Of a stretch of 64,000 bases of DNA, positions 33,347-41,751 are shown in pieces. The position numbers and the translations under genes were made by a program. The stretch is taken from NCBI RefSeq assembly GCF_020982545.1, contig NZ_JAJKLK010000003.1, forward strand, positions 1,364,001 through 1,428,000, written 5' to 3'. Below the pieces are notes generated by a model, which searched no databases, was not told where the DNA came from, and saw only the letters and a list, made by a program, of their open reading frames with translations. Numbering within the stretch: position 1 is the stretch's first letter; every line of letters begins with the position of its first letter. The DNA comes from Streptomyces sp. MNU76 (lineage in GTDB: Bacteria > Actinomycetota > Actinomycetes > Streptomycetales > Streptomycetaceae).

Positions 33347-34385
33347 TCAGAGTTCGAGCAGGGCGATGCGGATGCTGCGCTCGACGAGGTTTGCGGTGTT
33401 GGTGTGGCCTGCGTTGTTGGGGTGGAAGAACGTCTGTCGTTGTCCGGGGCTGAGCTGGGCGCAGTCTCCGGCCGGCCAGGTGCTGTCGGGGTCGACGGTG
33501 CCGCAGAGGCCTTCGATCCACTTCTCGCCGTCGGGCTGGCAGACGTCGTGGTCCTCGCTGGAGGCGTAGGTGTCGATGTAGCGGTCGCCGAAGAAGTCGG
33601 TGACCGTCTTGATGGTCTGGTTCAGGCGCTCCTCCGCCTTGCGCAGCCAGGGGAGGTCCCCGCGAGCGATGGTGAAGGTTTCAGTGGGGTCGCCGTAGCC
33701 GCAGGTGTCGGTGTCCTCGGGCAGGAGGGCCGGGTAGCCGACGGTGATCACCTTGGCGTTCGGGGCCTTGCCGTGGACGTTGACGAGCATGGTGATGTAC
33801 TCGTCCTGGATCCTGGCGAGGCGTTCGTCGAGGCTTTCCACGCCGTCGGGCGGGCTCTCGAAGTAGTCCTGGCAGGGATTGCCACCCGGGGTCTCGGCCC
33901 CGAGGGCGAGACAGCGCAGGAGGACCTCGCCCAGCGGCAGGCTGTTGCCGCCGATACCGATCGTGATGACGTCGGTCTCCTCGCCGACCCCGGCCCGTTC
34001 GGTCTGAGCGGGCACGGCCGCCCACCCGTCGGGCGGCTGCGCCGGGTCGGCCACTCCGGGTCCCCAGCCGATGGGCTTCTGCGATTCGCCTTGCGATGTG
34101 CGGGATCGCGGCATTGCCGCAGCTCACGTTGGCCAGTCGGACGGGCAGGCCCGGGGGGAACTCCGCGAGCTCCCGGTCGACCAGGTCCGGATACGCGTTC
34201 GGGGTCCGTTCGCACCCGTCCGGGCTGTCGGACCGGCTCCCGGTGAACATTCCGGCCGTGTAGGAGTCGCCCAGCGCGGCCCACTCGTAGTGGTCGGCTG
34301 CCGGTGCCGCCACTGAGGTGGGTGCGGCCAGGGCCAGTGCGGCGACGGGCGCCACGACAGCCAGCCAGAATCTCTTGAGACGCAT
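33347..34385 (-). pseudogene. secreted SGNH/GDSL lipase, frameshifted
   Basis: The gene encodes a secreted esterase of the SGNH family (signal peptide FWLAVVAPVAALALAAPTSV; nucleophile block ALGDSYTAGMF; Gly and Asn blocks SCGNAAIPHIA and TIGIGGNS; catalytic His near HPNNAGH; paired Cys). The first ~100 residues and the last ~240 are in different frames; the junction is near 34090-34110 between HIA and QGESQKPIGW. Restoring it gives a protein of ~345 residues, the normal size for this family. This is either a true pseudogene or a sequence error. Confidence 0.75.
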
Positions 34386-34679
34386 GAAGGTGCCCTTCCA
34401 GTCAGGCGTAGCAGGGGCTGGCACGCGGACCCGCCCCATGCTGAGGATCAGCTTCCGAATCGATTACCCTAAGTGAATATTCAGATTCGATGCGTAACTA
34501 TCCGTGTGTGAGGGGCGCGCAAACGGCTCGCTTGACGGCTTGGGAAGCACAGGGCGCATCTTGCGCGCCGCACTGGCCGGACAGTGGGGACCACCATTTC
34601 CCGCGTCAACGCTGAAAAGCCTTCCGTGCTCCCCCGTCCTAGGGTGGAAGGGCAACGATCTCTCCTGGGAGCACACCGA

Positions 34680-35210
34680 GTGACAGCGTCGATGGAGCGG
34701 CTCTGCGACTGGGTCGTCAACAAGGACAGGGTCTGGGTCCATGGTGACCGGCTCACCGACGGCCACGTCGCTCTCGACATGCGCCTCACTCCAGGGCTCG
34801 ACCCTGCCGAGGTCGGCCGGGACGGGCAGTGGGTCCTCCGCAAGGCGCAGCCCTCACGCTGGGTGGCTGAGCACCACCCCGACCTCTCGGACGTCATTCC
34901 GGACGCGGCCGACGGCGCGGACTGGACCGAGGTCGTCTGGTCGGCCTGGGTGACCGGCGGCTTGCGTATCGGAGCGCTTCAGGGCGTGGCGGTGGCGGTG
35001 GACCACGGGTGGCTCTCCCGTCTCCAGCCCGGCTACCGGATCGAGGGGGCGCCCGGACACGGGATCCTGCGGATCGTGACCAGGAAACCCGAGCCCTCGC
35101 TGCTGTCCGGCGGCGCGGTGCACCGAACGGTGGTCGGTGTCGTGATGCCCGCCTCGATCGACGCTTCGCCTGCGGTCCTGGAGGCCATCGTGCAGGACCT
35201 GGACGTCTAG
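34680..35210 (+). CDS. hypothetical protein
   Basis: A 176-residue soluble protein starting at GTG 34680, with GGGAG about 9 bases upstream. The sequence (ERLCDWVVNKDRVWVHGDRL, WTEVVWSAWVTGGLRIGALQ, GHGILRIVTRKPEPSLLSGG) is a globular alpha/beta fold without recognised motifs. The 5' region is the divergent promoter shared with the lipase. Confidence 0.6.
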   Translation: MTASMERLCDWVVNKDRVWVHGDRLTDGHVALDMRLTPGLDPAEVGRDGQWVLRKAQPSRWVAEHHPDLSDVIPDAADGADWTEVVWSAWVTGGLRIGALQGVAVAVDHGWLSRLQPGYRIEGAPGHGILRIVTRKPEPSLLSGGAVHRTVVGVVMPASIDASPAVLEAIVQDLDV

Positions 35211-35218
35211 GCTCCCCC

Positions 35219-35462
35219 GGTGAGCAAGCGGCCCCAGCTTCCAGGTGACCCCTCCGACCTGTACCTGCGGATCTCCTACGACGACGCACTCCGGGACACC
35301 CCGCAGGCCGACACGCTGGAGCGATGGAATGTGTCCGTCCTCCACCGACGGCGTGTGCACGACGCAGGCCAGGGGCCGGCGGCAACGAGCAGTTGCGTCG
35401 CCCTGGGGTGCCCCTCGTGTACGGTCGATGACGCCACCGTGGGGTCGATGACGTCCTACCGG
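35219..35462 (+). repeat. copy 2 of a dispersed repeat (segments A and B together)
   Basis: 35219-35295 matches segment A at 32211-32285. 35326-35347 and 35417-35462 match segment B at 31326-31405, with an extra ~70 bp in between. The order is A-B here and B-A in the other location, implying rearrangement after duplication. Confidence 0.5.
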
Positions 35463-35540
35463 GTGCACCTCGACCGCGGCCGGAACGCTTTCTTTATCCC
35501 GCCATCTCGTGCGAGGGAGATGCTCGCTCTGGCGGCGTAA
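35220..35540 (+). CDS. hypothetical protein or repeat-derived frame
   Basis: A 106-residue frame (PQLPGDPSDLYLRISYDDAL, then CTVDDATVGSMTSYRVHLDR and FFIPPSRAREMLALAA). It sits wholly on a sequence whose parts recur at 32211-32285 and 31326-31405. The minus strand of the same DNA also resembles another gene (see the entry at 32075), so the real coding direction is unsettled. Confidence 0.35.
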   Translation: MSKRPQLPGDPSDLYLRISYDDALRDTPQADTLERWNVSVLHRRRVHDAGQGPAATSSCVALGCPSCTVDDATVGSMTSYRVHLDRGRNAFFIPPSRAREMLALAA

Positions 35541-35560
35541 ATGTGCTGCTCAAGCCGTAC

Positions 35561-35695
35561 TTACTGAGTAGTGAAGCAGTAACAGGTGTGTTGAGTCGGG
35601 CCTCCGTTGTCGGCGTTGCAGGCCAACCGCATGCCGTCGTTGTTGGTGCATCGGAGTTGGGCGCCGGGGTGCGGGCACTGCTTGCAAACGATCAG
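35561..35695 (-). CDS. Cys-rich micro-ORF
   Basis: A 44-codon frame reads VCKQCPHPGAQLRCTNND, then GMRLACNADNGGP and HTCYCFTTQ, with six Cys. The pattern is that of a small metal-binding or disulfide-rich peptide. No standard start exists; CTG 35695 after AGGGGGATACGG is the best choice. It lies next to the element boundary and may be a remnant. Confidence 0.35.
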   Translation of the reverse strand: MIVCKQCPHPGAQLRCTNNDGMRLACNADNGGPTQHTCYCFTTQ

Positions 35696-35953
35696 CCGTA
35701 TCCCCCTGGGCCCAGCTCTTCAGACGGTCTCCGTCGAGATCGGCCACACGGGCGTCGCGGATCCTGCCGCCGGGTTCGAACGATTGGCGTCCAGACCAGG
35801 GCAGGAATCTTCAAGAGGGTGGGAGGCGTGCGGGGACGCTGGATGGGCTGGGCGCTGAGGAGGAGTACCGGGACGTGTAGGCCCCTGAAGCCCCCTGCGT
35901 CCTCGACTCGTCCGCCCAAACCTTCCTCGGTTCGGGCTCTTTGGCCGCGTCAA

Positions 35954-35984
35954 TGTCAGGGGTTCGACTCCCCTAGGCTCCACC
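35954..35984 (+). other. 3' end of a tRNA gene (tRNA-Ala-like), probable attachment site
   Basis: The bases fit a tRNA 3' half exactly: T-stem AGGGG (35958-35962), loop TTCGACT, CCCCT, acceptor strand AGGCTCC (35975-35981), discriminator A and CC. The acceptor strand would pair with GGGGCCT through a G3-U70 wobble, the alanine identity element. The 5' half of the tRNA is absent upstream. A 3' fragment followed by its own terminator is the classic result of integration of an element into a tRNA gene, so DNA to the left would belong to the element and DNA to the right to the chromosome. Confidence 0.7.
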
Positions 35985-35988
35985 TGTG

Positions 35989-36030
35989 ATAGCCCCTCTG
36001 ACGTGCGGAAACGCGGGTCAGAGGGGCTAT
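35989..36030 (+). terminator. tRNA-type terminator
   Basis: ATAGCCCCTCTGAC (35989-36002) pairs perfectly with GTCAGAGGGGCTAT (36017-36030), followed by TTTT. It lies directly after the tRNA 3' fragment and would be the native terminator of that tRNA gene. An 18-bp palindrome (36035-36052) follows. Confidence 0.85.
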
Positions 36031-36075
36031 TTTCGTGCTGACGTGTCAGCACGGCAGTGCTGGCGGGAGCTTTTA

Positions 36076-36128
36076 GAGGGCGGTTCGTGAGTTGATGTCT
36101 GTTTCCGCGTGAAGCTGGGGCAGGGCTG
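36076..36128 (+). repeat. solo insertion-sequence end
   Basis: This ~53-bp stretch (GAGGGCGGTTCGTGAGT, TGATGTCTG, TTCCGCGTGAAGCTGGGGCA, GGGCTG) matches the left end of the IS at 41682-43103 almost base for base. No transposase accompanies it, so it is a scar of an IS copy that was lost. Confidence 0.7.
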
Positions 36129-36133
36129 ACCCG

Positions 36134-36469
36134 ATGCGGATAGCTGCCGCCGCGCACCTCGCCCAGCGGCTCAGGGGGGAGCCACCGCGCGAGGCCGTCA
36201 CATGGCTGAGCCGAACCGATCCCTACGAGGCATTTTTCCCGGTGGACCTGCGGTTACAGCGGATCACCGGTCGCCGTATGAGTGTCAAGCACATGGCCTT
36301 CGGCGCCTGGAACCATGCCACTGCCCACCTACACGCCGCATTCACCGCCGAGCTGCTGATCCCGCCGTTCGGCCCGCTCCCCGACCGGACTCGCAGCCTG
36401 ATCCCCGGCTACCCCCTCAACGATCCCGCGGCTCTGCAGGCGTGGCTCCGCGGCTATGGCTCTGCCTGA
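36134..36469 (+). CDS. hypothetical protein
   Basis: A 111-residue protein starting at ATG 36134 immediately after the IS scar. It reads as a soluble helical domain (RIAAAAHLAQRLRGEPPREA, KHMAFGAWNHATAHLHAAFT, DPAALQAWLRGYGSA). It may be a truncated remainder of a longer gene cut by the IS. No function is recognised. Confidence 0.45.
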   Translation: MRIAAAAHLAQRLRGEPPREAVTWLSRTDPYEAFFPVDLRLQRITGRRMSVKHMAFGAWNHATAHLHAAFTAELLIPPFGPLPDRTRSLIPGYPLNDPAALQAWLRGYGSA

Positions 36470-36683
36470 TCGCGGCAGTCCGACCCGTGCCGGGGCGATA
36501 CCGGGATCCGTGTACGGATTGCTCGCGGCAGACGTCTTGTATCGCGCAACGGTCGGGACCGGAGGCCGGGAGCTCCATTGCGGGGTCGCGAAAAAGCACG
36601 TAAAAGAAGCCGGACAGACCAGTGGCCGCCCGTGCCCGAATCCGCAGCCCAACCTCGGACCGCCAACGAACCAACTGAAGCGA

Positions 36684-37784
36684 TCACTCCGAAATCAAGC
36701 TGGCGGATCCGGGCTCACCATCCCGGTGAGGCCGAGCGGGATAGAACTGTTTGGCCCAGCGCCGATATGCCATGATCGGGCCGTCACCATCAGCTATCCG
36801 GGGGGCTGGCTGATGTTGCTTTGTATGCCAGATGGGACTGTCAGCACCAAGCGTGAGGCCGGTGATTGTGCTGCGAAGCCCGAAGCTGCACAGCACTCCG
36901 GACACAGTTCGGGCGATATGTCGGCCTAGCCGAGAAGGCAGCCAACGTGGGGGGGATATGCGGATGCATGCAGCGAAGCGCAATTGGATCCGCCAGGGCC
37001 CGACCACGGTGGGCATGAGCCAGGCATGCATCATGAGTCCGAGACCCTGCACGGTTACGGTCCCGGTCGCGCAACCCAGGCCGCGAAGTTCGCCATCGTA
37101 GCTGGTGGTCATGTGCCACCACGGCAGGTAAGGGATTGGCATGCGAGTCTTGAGGTGAATAGCAGCCACAGGACTCCCGGGATTCAACGGAAGGGTGAAT
37201 TCTCGCACTTGGCTGTTGTGCATGACAGGAAAATGCCCTAGGTCCACAGCATTTTCGGTGATCTCCTGCGGATGGGAGGGCAGTTCCACTGTGATATGAA
37301 TTAGGCGAGAGTACCCTTTGAGGTCTGCGCTCTCGATCTCCCATTCAGGACCGTTGCCCGCTTCGCAATTGTGCCAAGCGAAGATGATGCCGTTCGTCTC
37401 CCGGATCTCCAGATGGCGAACGCGCGCTTTTGGTGGCTGCTTTCCGTATCCGGATCGCACGCATGCACCGTCGGGCCCGAAACCGAATCCATGGAACGGG
37501 CAGACCAGATCCTCTCCCTCTACCTTTCCCCCGACGCCGAGATGAGCGCCCAGGTGTGGGCAGTATGGCTCGACCGCGCGCAGCAGTCCGGCCCGGGTGC
37601 GATATAGGACGACATCCTGATCCACCAACCTGCTGGTGACCACTTTCCCTGGACGGACTTCGTCTGAGAACCCGATGCAGAACCAGCCCTTCGGGCTGGG
37701 TAGCGCCGGAGGGAATGCCTCGTCGGCCGGTGTTGGGCCATGAGAGGGCACCTTGTACCATTTCGTGTCCCTGCTGCCAAACAT
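36684..37784 (-). CDS. Rieske non-heme iron oxygenase
   Basis: A 366-residue oxygenase, KshA/cholesterol-7-desaturase-like. The Rieske [2Fe-2S] site is C75-x-H77 (CPHLGAH) and C95-x2-H98 (CPFHGF). The mononuclear iron site is in ENAVDLGHFPVMH (D181, H184, H189). Such enzymes hydroxylate or desaturate hydrophobic substrates with an external reductase. GC content is visibly lower than in surrounding genes. It is 134 bp downstream of the terpene synthase on the same strand and probably oxidises its product. Confidence 0.85.
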   Translation of the reverse strand: MFGSRDTKWYKVPSHGPTPADEAFPPALPSPKGWFCIGFSDEVRPGKVVTSRLVDQDVVLYRTRAGLLRAVEPYCPHLGAHLGVGGKVEGEDLVCPFHGFGFGPDGACVRSGYGKQPPKARVRHLEIRETNGIIFAWHNCEAGNGPEWEIESADLKGYSRLIHITVELPSHPQEITENAVDLGHFPVMHNSQVREFTLPLNPGSPVAAIHLKTRMPIPYLPWWHMTTSYDGELRGLGCATGTVTVQGLGLMMHAWLMPTVVGPWRIQLRFAACIRISPPRWLPSRLGRHIARTVSGVLCSFGLRSTITGLTLGADSPIWHTKQHQPAPRIADGDGPIMAYRRWAKQFYPARPHRDGEPGSASLISE

Positions 37785-37918
37785 TTCAACTCCTCTCCGA
37801 AGTCATGCCTGCGCTAGATTAGGGATAGAAATTCTCCGGCCGTGGCCGGCGCCTGCCTCCGCATACCGAGAGGTTTCTTGCTTCCATTCGCGATAGCCCG
37901 TCAGCACGGGAGTGTGTT

Positions 37919-39013
37919 CTACCTGCAGAGGAAGCGCTCGTCTGCGGGATCGCAGGTGATGGTCTGGGACGTGAACTCGCCGCTGAAATCCCTCCCGTGG
38001 TAACGAGGGGAGGTCAAGTGGTACCTGAGGCTGCCAGCCATCTCAAGTTCGAACCCGGTGAAGACTTCACGTACGGCTGTCGATGCACCCTCGGCGATCC
38101 ATTGATCACGGATCTCCGTGTACTCGCGCTCTGCCGCATACACCAGGTTGACCAGCCTGTCGATTGCCTCCTGCCATTCCAGTCCGTCCCCCAGGACCAT
38201 GACCGTGACGGAGTGAAGCAAAGACGGGATATTTTGACTGTGCTGCAGGTATTCCTTATGGAACGAATACAGATCGTTGACCAGCAAGACGTGGCGGTTG
38301 GCGAGCCAGGCGAGACGTGCTCGACGGGGGTCGTTCCATTCCTCTTCGGTCGGGTGCGCACCCATGATATGCGGAACGCCGATAATGTAGGGCCACATTC
38401 CGGTGTCGTCATCTCGGAATGAAAGGTACTGATCCAGGGACAACTCCATAACAACGGGCATGCTCGCGCGGTGCTCGTTGCGGTAGATGTTGCTGTGGAA
38501 ATAATCCCGGATCACAGTCAGGAATGCATCGCGCTCGGCGTCGGGCATAGTGTCGCTGATCTGATCGACCAGTTGAGTGATCCCGTGCACCAGTGGTGAC
38601 GAAATGCAGGATTTGGGATGGGGCGGCGTACTCCTTGACCGCATGGATTCCGCGTTCTCGGTGAGCTGTTCCCAGGGCGTCAAAGCGCTGCCCCCATCCC
38701 TGGAAACTGAGGCCTCCCAATCTCGTTCATGTGCATCGTCCAGCACCGTGGCGGCGCCGGTGTATTTGCTCCACAGTTCGTATTCTTTCCGAGGGAGGCG
38801 CGGGAGCACATGGGCCACCCATAGGTACAGCCTGCACATATGCGTGTACTTTCGATAAGCGATGACACGCGAGTTGTCGGAGAACAGGGAGAGAACCCAG
38901 TCGTCCGTATTTTCTTGGAATTCTTCGTCGTAGTTCTTGTTCTTTTCCCAAGGGAAGGAGCAGGTGATCGCGGGAAGGAAATAGCTGATACGGCCGGCTG
39001 GGATCATGTTCAT
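37919..39013 (-). CDS. class I terpene synthase
   Basis: A 364-residue terpene cyclase that would ionise a prenyl diphosphate with Mg. The Asp-rich motif is D92-D-A-H-E96 (VLDDAHERD) and the NSE triad is N246-D-x2-S250-x3-E254 (VNDLYSFHKE), at the usual spacing (about 150 residues). ATG 39013 follows AGGAGG; the ATG at 39028 is within the ribosome-binding region. The sequence has relatively low GC for Streptomyces, like the adjacent Rieske gene, pointing to a shared foreign origin. The product cannot be deduced from sequence. Confidence 0.85.
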   Translation of the reverse strand: MNMIPAGRISYFLPAITCSFPWEKNKNYDEEFQENTDDWVLSLFSDNSRVIAYRKYTHMCRLYLWVAHVLPRLPRKEYELWSKYTGAATVLDDAHERDWEASVSRDGGSALTPWEQLTENAESMRSRSTPPHPKSCISSPLVHGITQLVDQISDTMPDAERDAFLTVIRDYFHSNIYRNEHRASMPVVMELSLDQYLSFRDDDTGMWPYIIGVPHIMGAHPTEEEWNDPRRARLAWLANRHVLLVNDLYSFHKEYLQHSQNIPSLLHSVTVMVLGDGLEWQEAIDRLVNLVYAAEREYTEIRDQWIAEGASTAVREVFTGFELEMAGSLRYHLTSPRYHGRDFSGEFTSQTITCDPADERFLCR

Positions 39014-39037
39014 CTGTTCCTCCTGCAAGGCGGTAGG

Positions 39038-39253
39038 TCAGCGTGCTGGTGGAGTTTCGTCAATTGTTCGGAGGTGCGTGACAGGAGCGTTGTCGGCGGT
39101 ATCCGGGAACTGGGTCAGCGGAAAGTCAGCGATCAAGTTCGGCATGTGGACGGCTTCCCAAGCCACCCGCCATACGGCGCTGTGGGCCAACTGCTGGAGT
39201 ACGGGCAGGGTTCCTGGGGCGAAGGAAGCCCTGTCCGGAGCGGACAGGGTTAG
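39038..39253 (-). pseudogene. orphan C-terminal fragment
   Basis: A frame of ~70 residues ([40 protein letters not shown]) ends with TGA 39038, 25 bases before the terpene synthase start. It has no start codon and is joined to the ispH remnant at a palindrome, so it is the tail of a gene whose front was deleted. Its family is not recognised. Confidence 0.4.
39229..39249. repeat. 9-bp hairpin at the deletion junction
   Basis: CCCTGTCCG and CGGACAGGG flank GAG. Immediately beside it GGCCTGTCCGGAGTCCG partly repeats the sequence. It lies at the join of the ispH remnant and the orphan fragment and may have mediated the deletion. Confidence 0.45.
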
Positions 39254-39581
39254 GGCCTGTCCGGAGTCCGATTGTCAGGACGATGGTCGCGAGCTTCCTC
39301 TCGGCGGCCTCCTCGTGCACGTTCGGGGCCACGCCGTGCGCCGAGAGCATGACGGCGGAGCTCTCGGGGATCTCCTCCGTCTGCTCGACGAAGATCGCGC
39401 CCTTCTTCTCCGGGGTCTGCGCGACGTACTTGTTGTGGACGATCTCGCGGCAGACACAGACCTGTGCCCCCGTGCACCTCGAGGGCTTGCTCGACGGCCT
39501 GGATGGCGCGTACGACACCGGCGCAGTAGTCGCGCGGAGTGGCCGTAGTACGCGGCGGCGGTCGGATGTCGGGGGGCTCAT
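39253..39581 (-). pseudogene. ispH: ispH (lytB) remnant
   Basis: The DNA encodes the start of 4-hydroxy-3-methylbut-2-enyl diphosphate reductase, the last MEP-pathway enzyme: [21 protein letters not shown] in one frame and then [40 protein letters not shown] and [18 protein letters not shown] in another. The iron-sulfur Cys of YCAGV is present. The frame shifts near 39475 and the rest of the ~310-residue protein is missing. ATG 39581 overlaps the polyprenyl synthase stop (ATGA), showing the intact ancestor was the next gene of that operon. Confidence 0.8.
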
Positions 39582-40657
39582 GTGGTCCTCGCGGTGGCGG
39601 CTTGGCCGAACTGGTGCAGGGCGGTGGTCGCGGCGGGCGGGAAGGGCGCGGTCTCCAGCACGCGCAGGGCCTGTGCCCGGAGCGTGCCGATCATGTCCTC
39701 CACCACGTCCCGGGCGCCGGTGGCCGTGAGCAGCTCACGGACGCGGTCGGCCCCCGCCTCGTCGAGACGGGGAGCACCGAGCAGGGAGCACAGGACGCGC
39801 CGTTGGCCGGTGTCGGCGCGCTCGAGGGCGAGGGCCACCAGGACGGTGTGCTTGCCCTCGCGCAGATCGTCCAGCGACGGCTTCCCGGTCACCTCAGGAG
39901 TCCCGAAGACGCCGAGGAGGTCATCACGCAACTGGAAAGCCTCGCCGACGGGCAAGGCATAGGCACTCAGCGCCTCGTGCACCGCAGGCGGGGCACCCGC
40001 AAGGGCAGCGCCGATGTGCAAGGGGCGCTCCACGGTGTACTTGGCGGTCTTGTACCGCACGATGCGCAGCGCCTGCTCCACATCCGCGGCGGGGCGGCCG
40101 GCGGCGGTGACGTCCAGGTACTGGCCGTACATCACCTCACTGCGCATCTCATTGATTAGCGGTCGCACCGCGTCGAGTTGGCGGGGAGTAAGACCGGCCA
40201 CGTGCAGAAGCTCATCCGACCAGGCCAGTGCCAGATCACCGATGAGGATCGCGCCGCTGACTCCCACCTGCCTGGCGGCGAGGACAGTGCGGCCGCCAGC
40301 GTGGTGCTGCGCGAGGCGGCGGTGGATGGTGGGGACGCCTCGGCGGCTGCCGCTGTTGTCCATGATGTCGTCGTGGATGAGGCAGAAGGCGTGGAACATC
40401 TCCAGCGACGCCGCCGTTTTGATCAACGTCTCGGGGGTGCCGTGACCGCCGGCGGCCTGCCAGCCGCTCACGCACAGCAGAGGTCGCAGCCGTTTCCCTC
40501 CGGCGGCCAGGAGATCACGCAGACACTCGGTCACCTCGGCGGGCATCCGCAGCTTCGCGGCGGTACCGGCCTTGTGCTCCAAGAAGCCGTCGAGCACGCG
40601 GGTGACCCGTCTGCGCAAGGCAGCCGCGCCCGGCAGCTCGGCAACACCCGCGATCAA
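39578..40657 (-). CDS. polyprenyl diphosphate synthase
   Basis: A 359-residue trans-isoprenyl diphosphate synthase. The first Asp motif is D96-D-I-M-D100 ([15 protein letters not shown]), and the second is [12 protein letters not shown] (245-250), with G in place of the final Asp as in many GGPP-type enzymes. The residues before the first motif ([12 protein letters not shown]) include aromatic Phe at -8 and -5, so the chain length could be C15 or C20. TTG 40657 follows GGGGGAGG. It supplies the terpene synthase substrate. Confidence 0.85.
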   Translation of the reverse strand: MIAGVAELPGAAALRRRVTRVLDGFLEHKAGTAAKLRMPAEVTECLRDLLAAGGKRLRPLLCVSGWQAAGGHGTPETLIKTAASLEMFHAFCLIHDDIMDNSGSRRGVPTIHRRLAQHHAGGRTVLAARQVGVSGAILIGDLALAWSDELLHVAGLTPRQLDAVRPLINEMRSEVMYGQYLDVTAAGRPAADVEQALRIVRYKTAKYTVERPLHIGAALAGAPPAVHEALSAYALPVGEAFQLRDDLLGVFGTPEVTGKPSLDDLREGKHTVLVALALERADTGQRRVLCSLLGAPRLDEAGADRVRELLTATGARDVVEDMIGTLRAQALRVLETAPFPPAATTALHQFGQAATARTT

Positions 40658-41134
40658 CTCGCCTCCCCCAGCGCAGTGGCCGGGGCTCTCCGGGCGGGAT
40701 ACAAGGTCTCCTCCACCAGGAACGCACGGGGCTCCTCGGCGCACGCCGACACGCCCCCAGGCGTCGGAGCAAGTACCGGGCCCGGACACCACGGCATCCT
40801 CGCTCGCCCGGTCACGACCGCGGCTCCCTGCAGAACGGTCACCGCCACGCTCTGCTCTTGAACGTCGGGCGCCCGATACGACATGTCACGCGTTGTCCTG
40901 TGGACGGGAGCAGGCTCTGCACGCAGCCCGGTACGCGGCCATAGAGGTTTTGGCACACGTCCAGCAAAGGCGACTACCAGCACGCTGAACAGGTGTACCC
41001 AACGGGCGCATAAGAGCACTACTGGGGCGCTCGCCACGTTTAGCGTACGTAAGCGGCTTGCCCAATTGAGCGAGAAAGATCTTGAAGGTCGTGGCAGTGC
41101 GCCCGCAAGCACCCCGTGACGTGCCGCAACTCCG
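40658..41134. other. upstream region of the terpenoid operon, no gene seen
   Basis: Open frames exist on both strands but none has coding character. The region includes an AT-richer stretch (about 41030-41090) where the promoter for the polyprenyl synthase is expected. Confidence 0.45.
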
Positions 41135-41681
41135 CTACAGCGCTGGTGCGTCCAGGGTGGTTTCTGGCCCTGAATGCAGGTGCGAGATATCCCTTGCAGT
41201 GCGGTTGTACGGAGTCCCGGGCTTCGGGGCGATCGGCGCCGTAGGGTCTTCACCGTCAGCCCGTTGACCGTGCTGGGTCCGCCGCGACATCTCCTGTCGG
41301 AGCCGGGAGTCTCGGTATTCGGCGCCCCGGGTGGTGCTCCGGGTCCTGGTCGCCTCCGCTCGGAGATACCAGGCGACCTGGTTGTCCTTCTCCTGGGCAC
41401 GACGGCGAGAGCGTGAAGCCGCTCGTGCAGGGCTTCCTTTCGCGGGTGATCTCGGCGTGGTGCTGGTGAAGGGTTTCGCGTTCGGCATCCACTCGGACGC
41501 GGTCATCGCCACGCAGGGTGGGCCGTCCGAACCGGCCGGTGGCGTTCAGCTGCTGTTCGAGCTCGTGCAGCCGCCCGACCAGGTCTCGTTGTGCATCCTT
41601 GTGCTGGGCGACGGCAACCGTGAGAGCGCGGACTTCGTGGATCGCGTCGACACGTGCCGACAAGTCCTGGCGCTGGCGACT
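41135..41681 (-). pseudogene. degenerate coiled-coil gene at IS boundary
   Basis: One frame gives a convincing helical segment (LSARVDAIHEVRALTVAVAQ, HELEQQLNATGRFGRPTL, DAERETLHQHHAEITRERK). The reading then appears to continue in other frames (AQEKDNQVAWYLRAEATRTR). It has no start and abuts the IS left end. It resembles coiled-coil accessory proteins of recombinases, which is only a suggestion. Confidence 0.35.
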
Positions 41682-41751
41682 GAGGGCGCGGGCCGTGAGT
41701 TGATGTCTGCTTCCGCGTGAAGCTGGGGCAGGGCTGCTGGTCGCGGGGTGG

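Noticed and set aside
35954..35984. Reading the tRNA fragment as the 3' end of tmRNA (ssrA)
   Set aside because: The acceptor strand AGGCTCC would not pair well with the GGGGCTG start typical of actinobacterial tmRNA but fits tRNA-Ala (GGGGCCT) with a G-U pair.
40654..41400. A 248-codon minus-strand frame upstream of the polyprenyl synthase
   Set aside because: It overlaps the synthase start, has no ribosome-binding site and lacks coding bias; the region is better read as promoter and debris.
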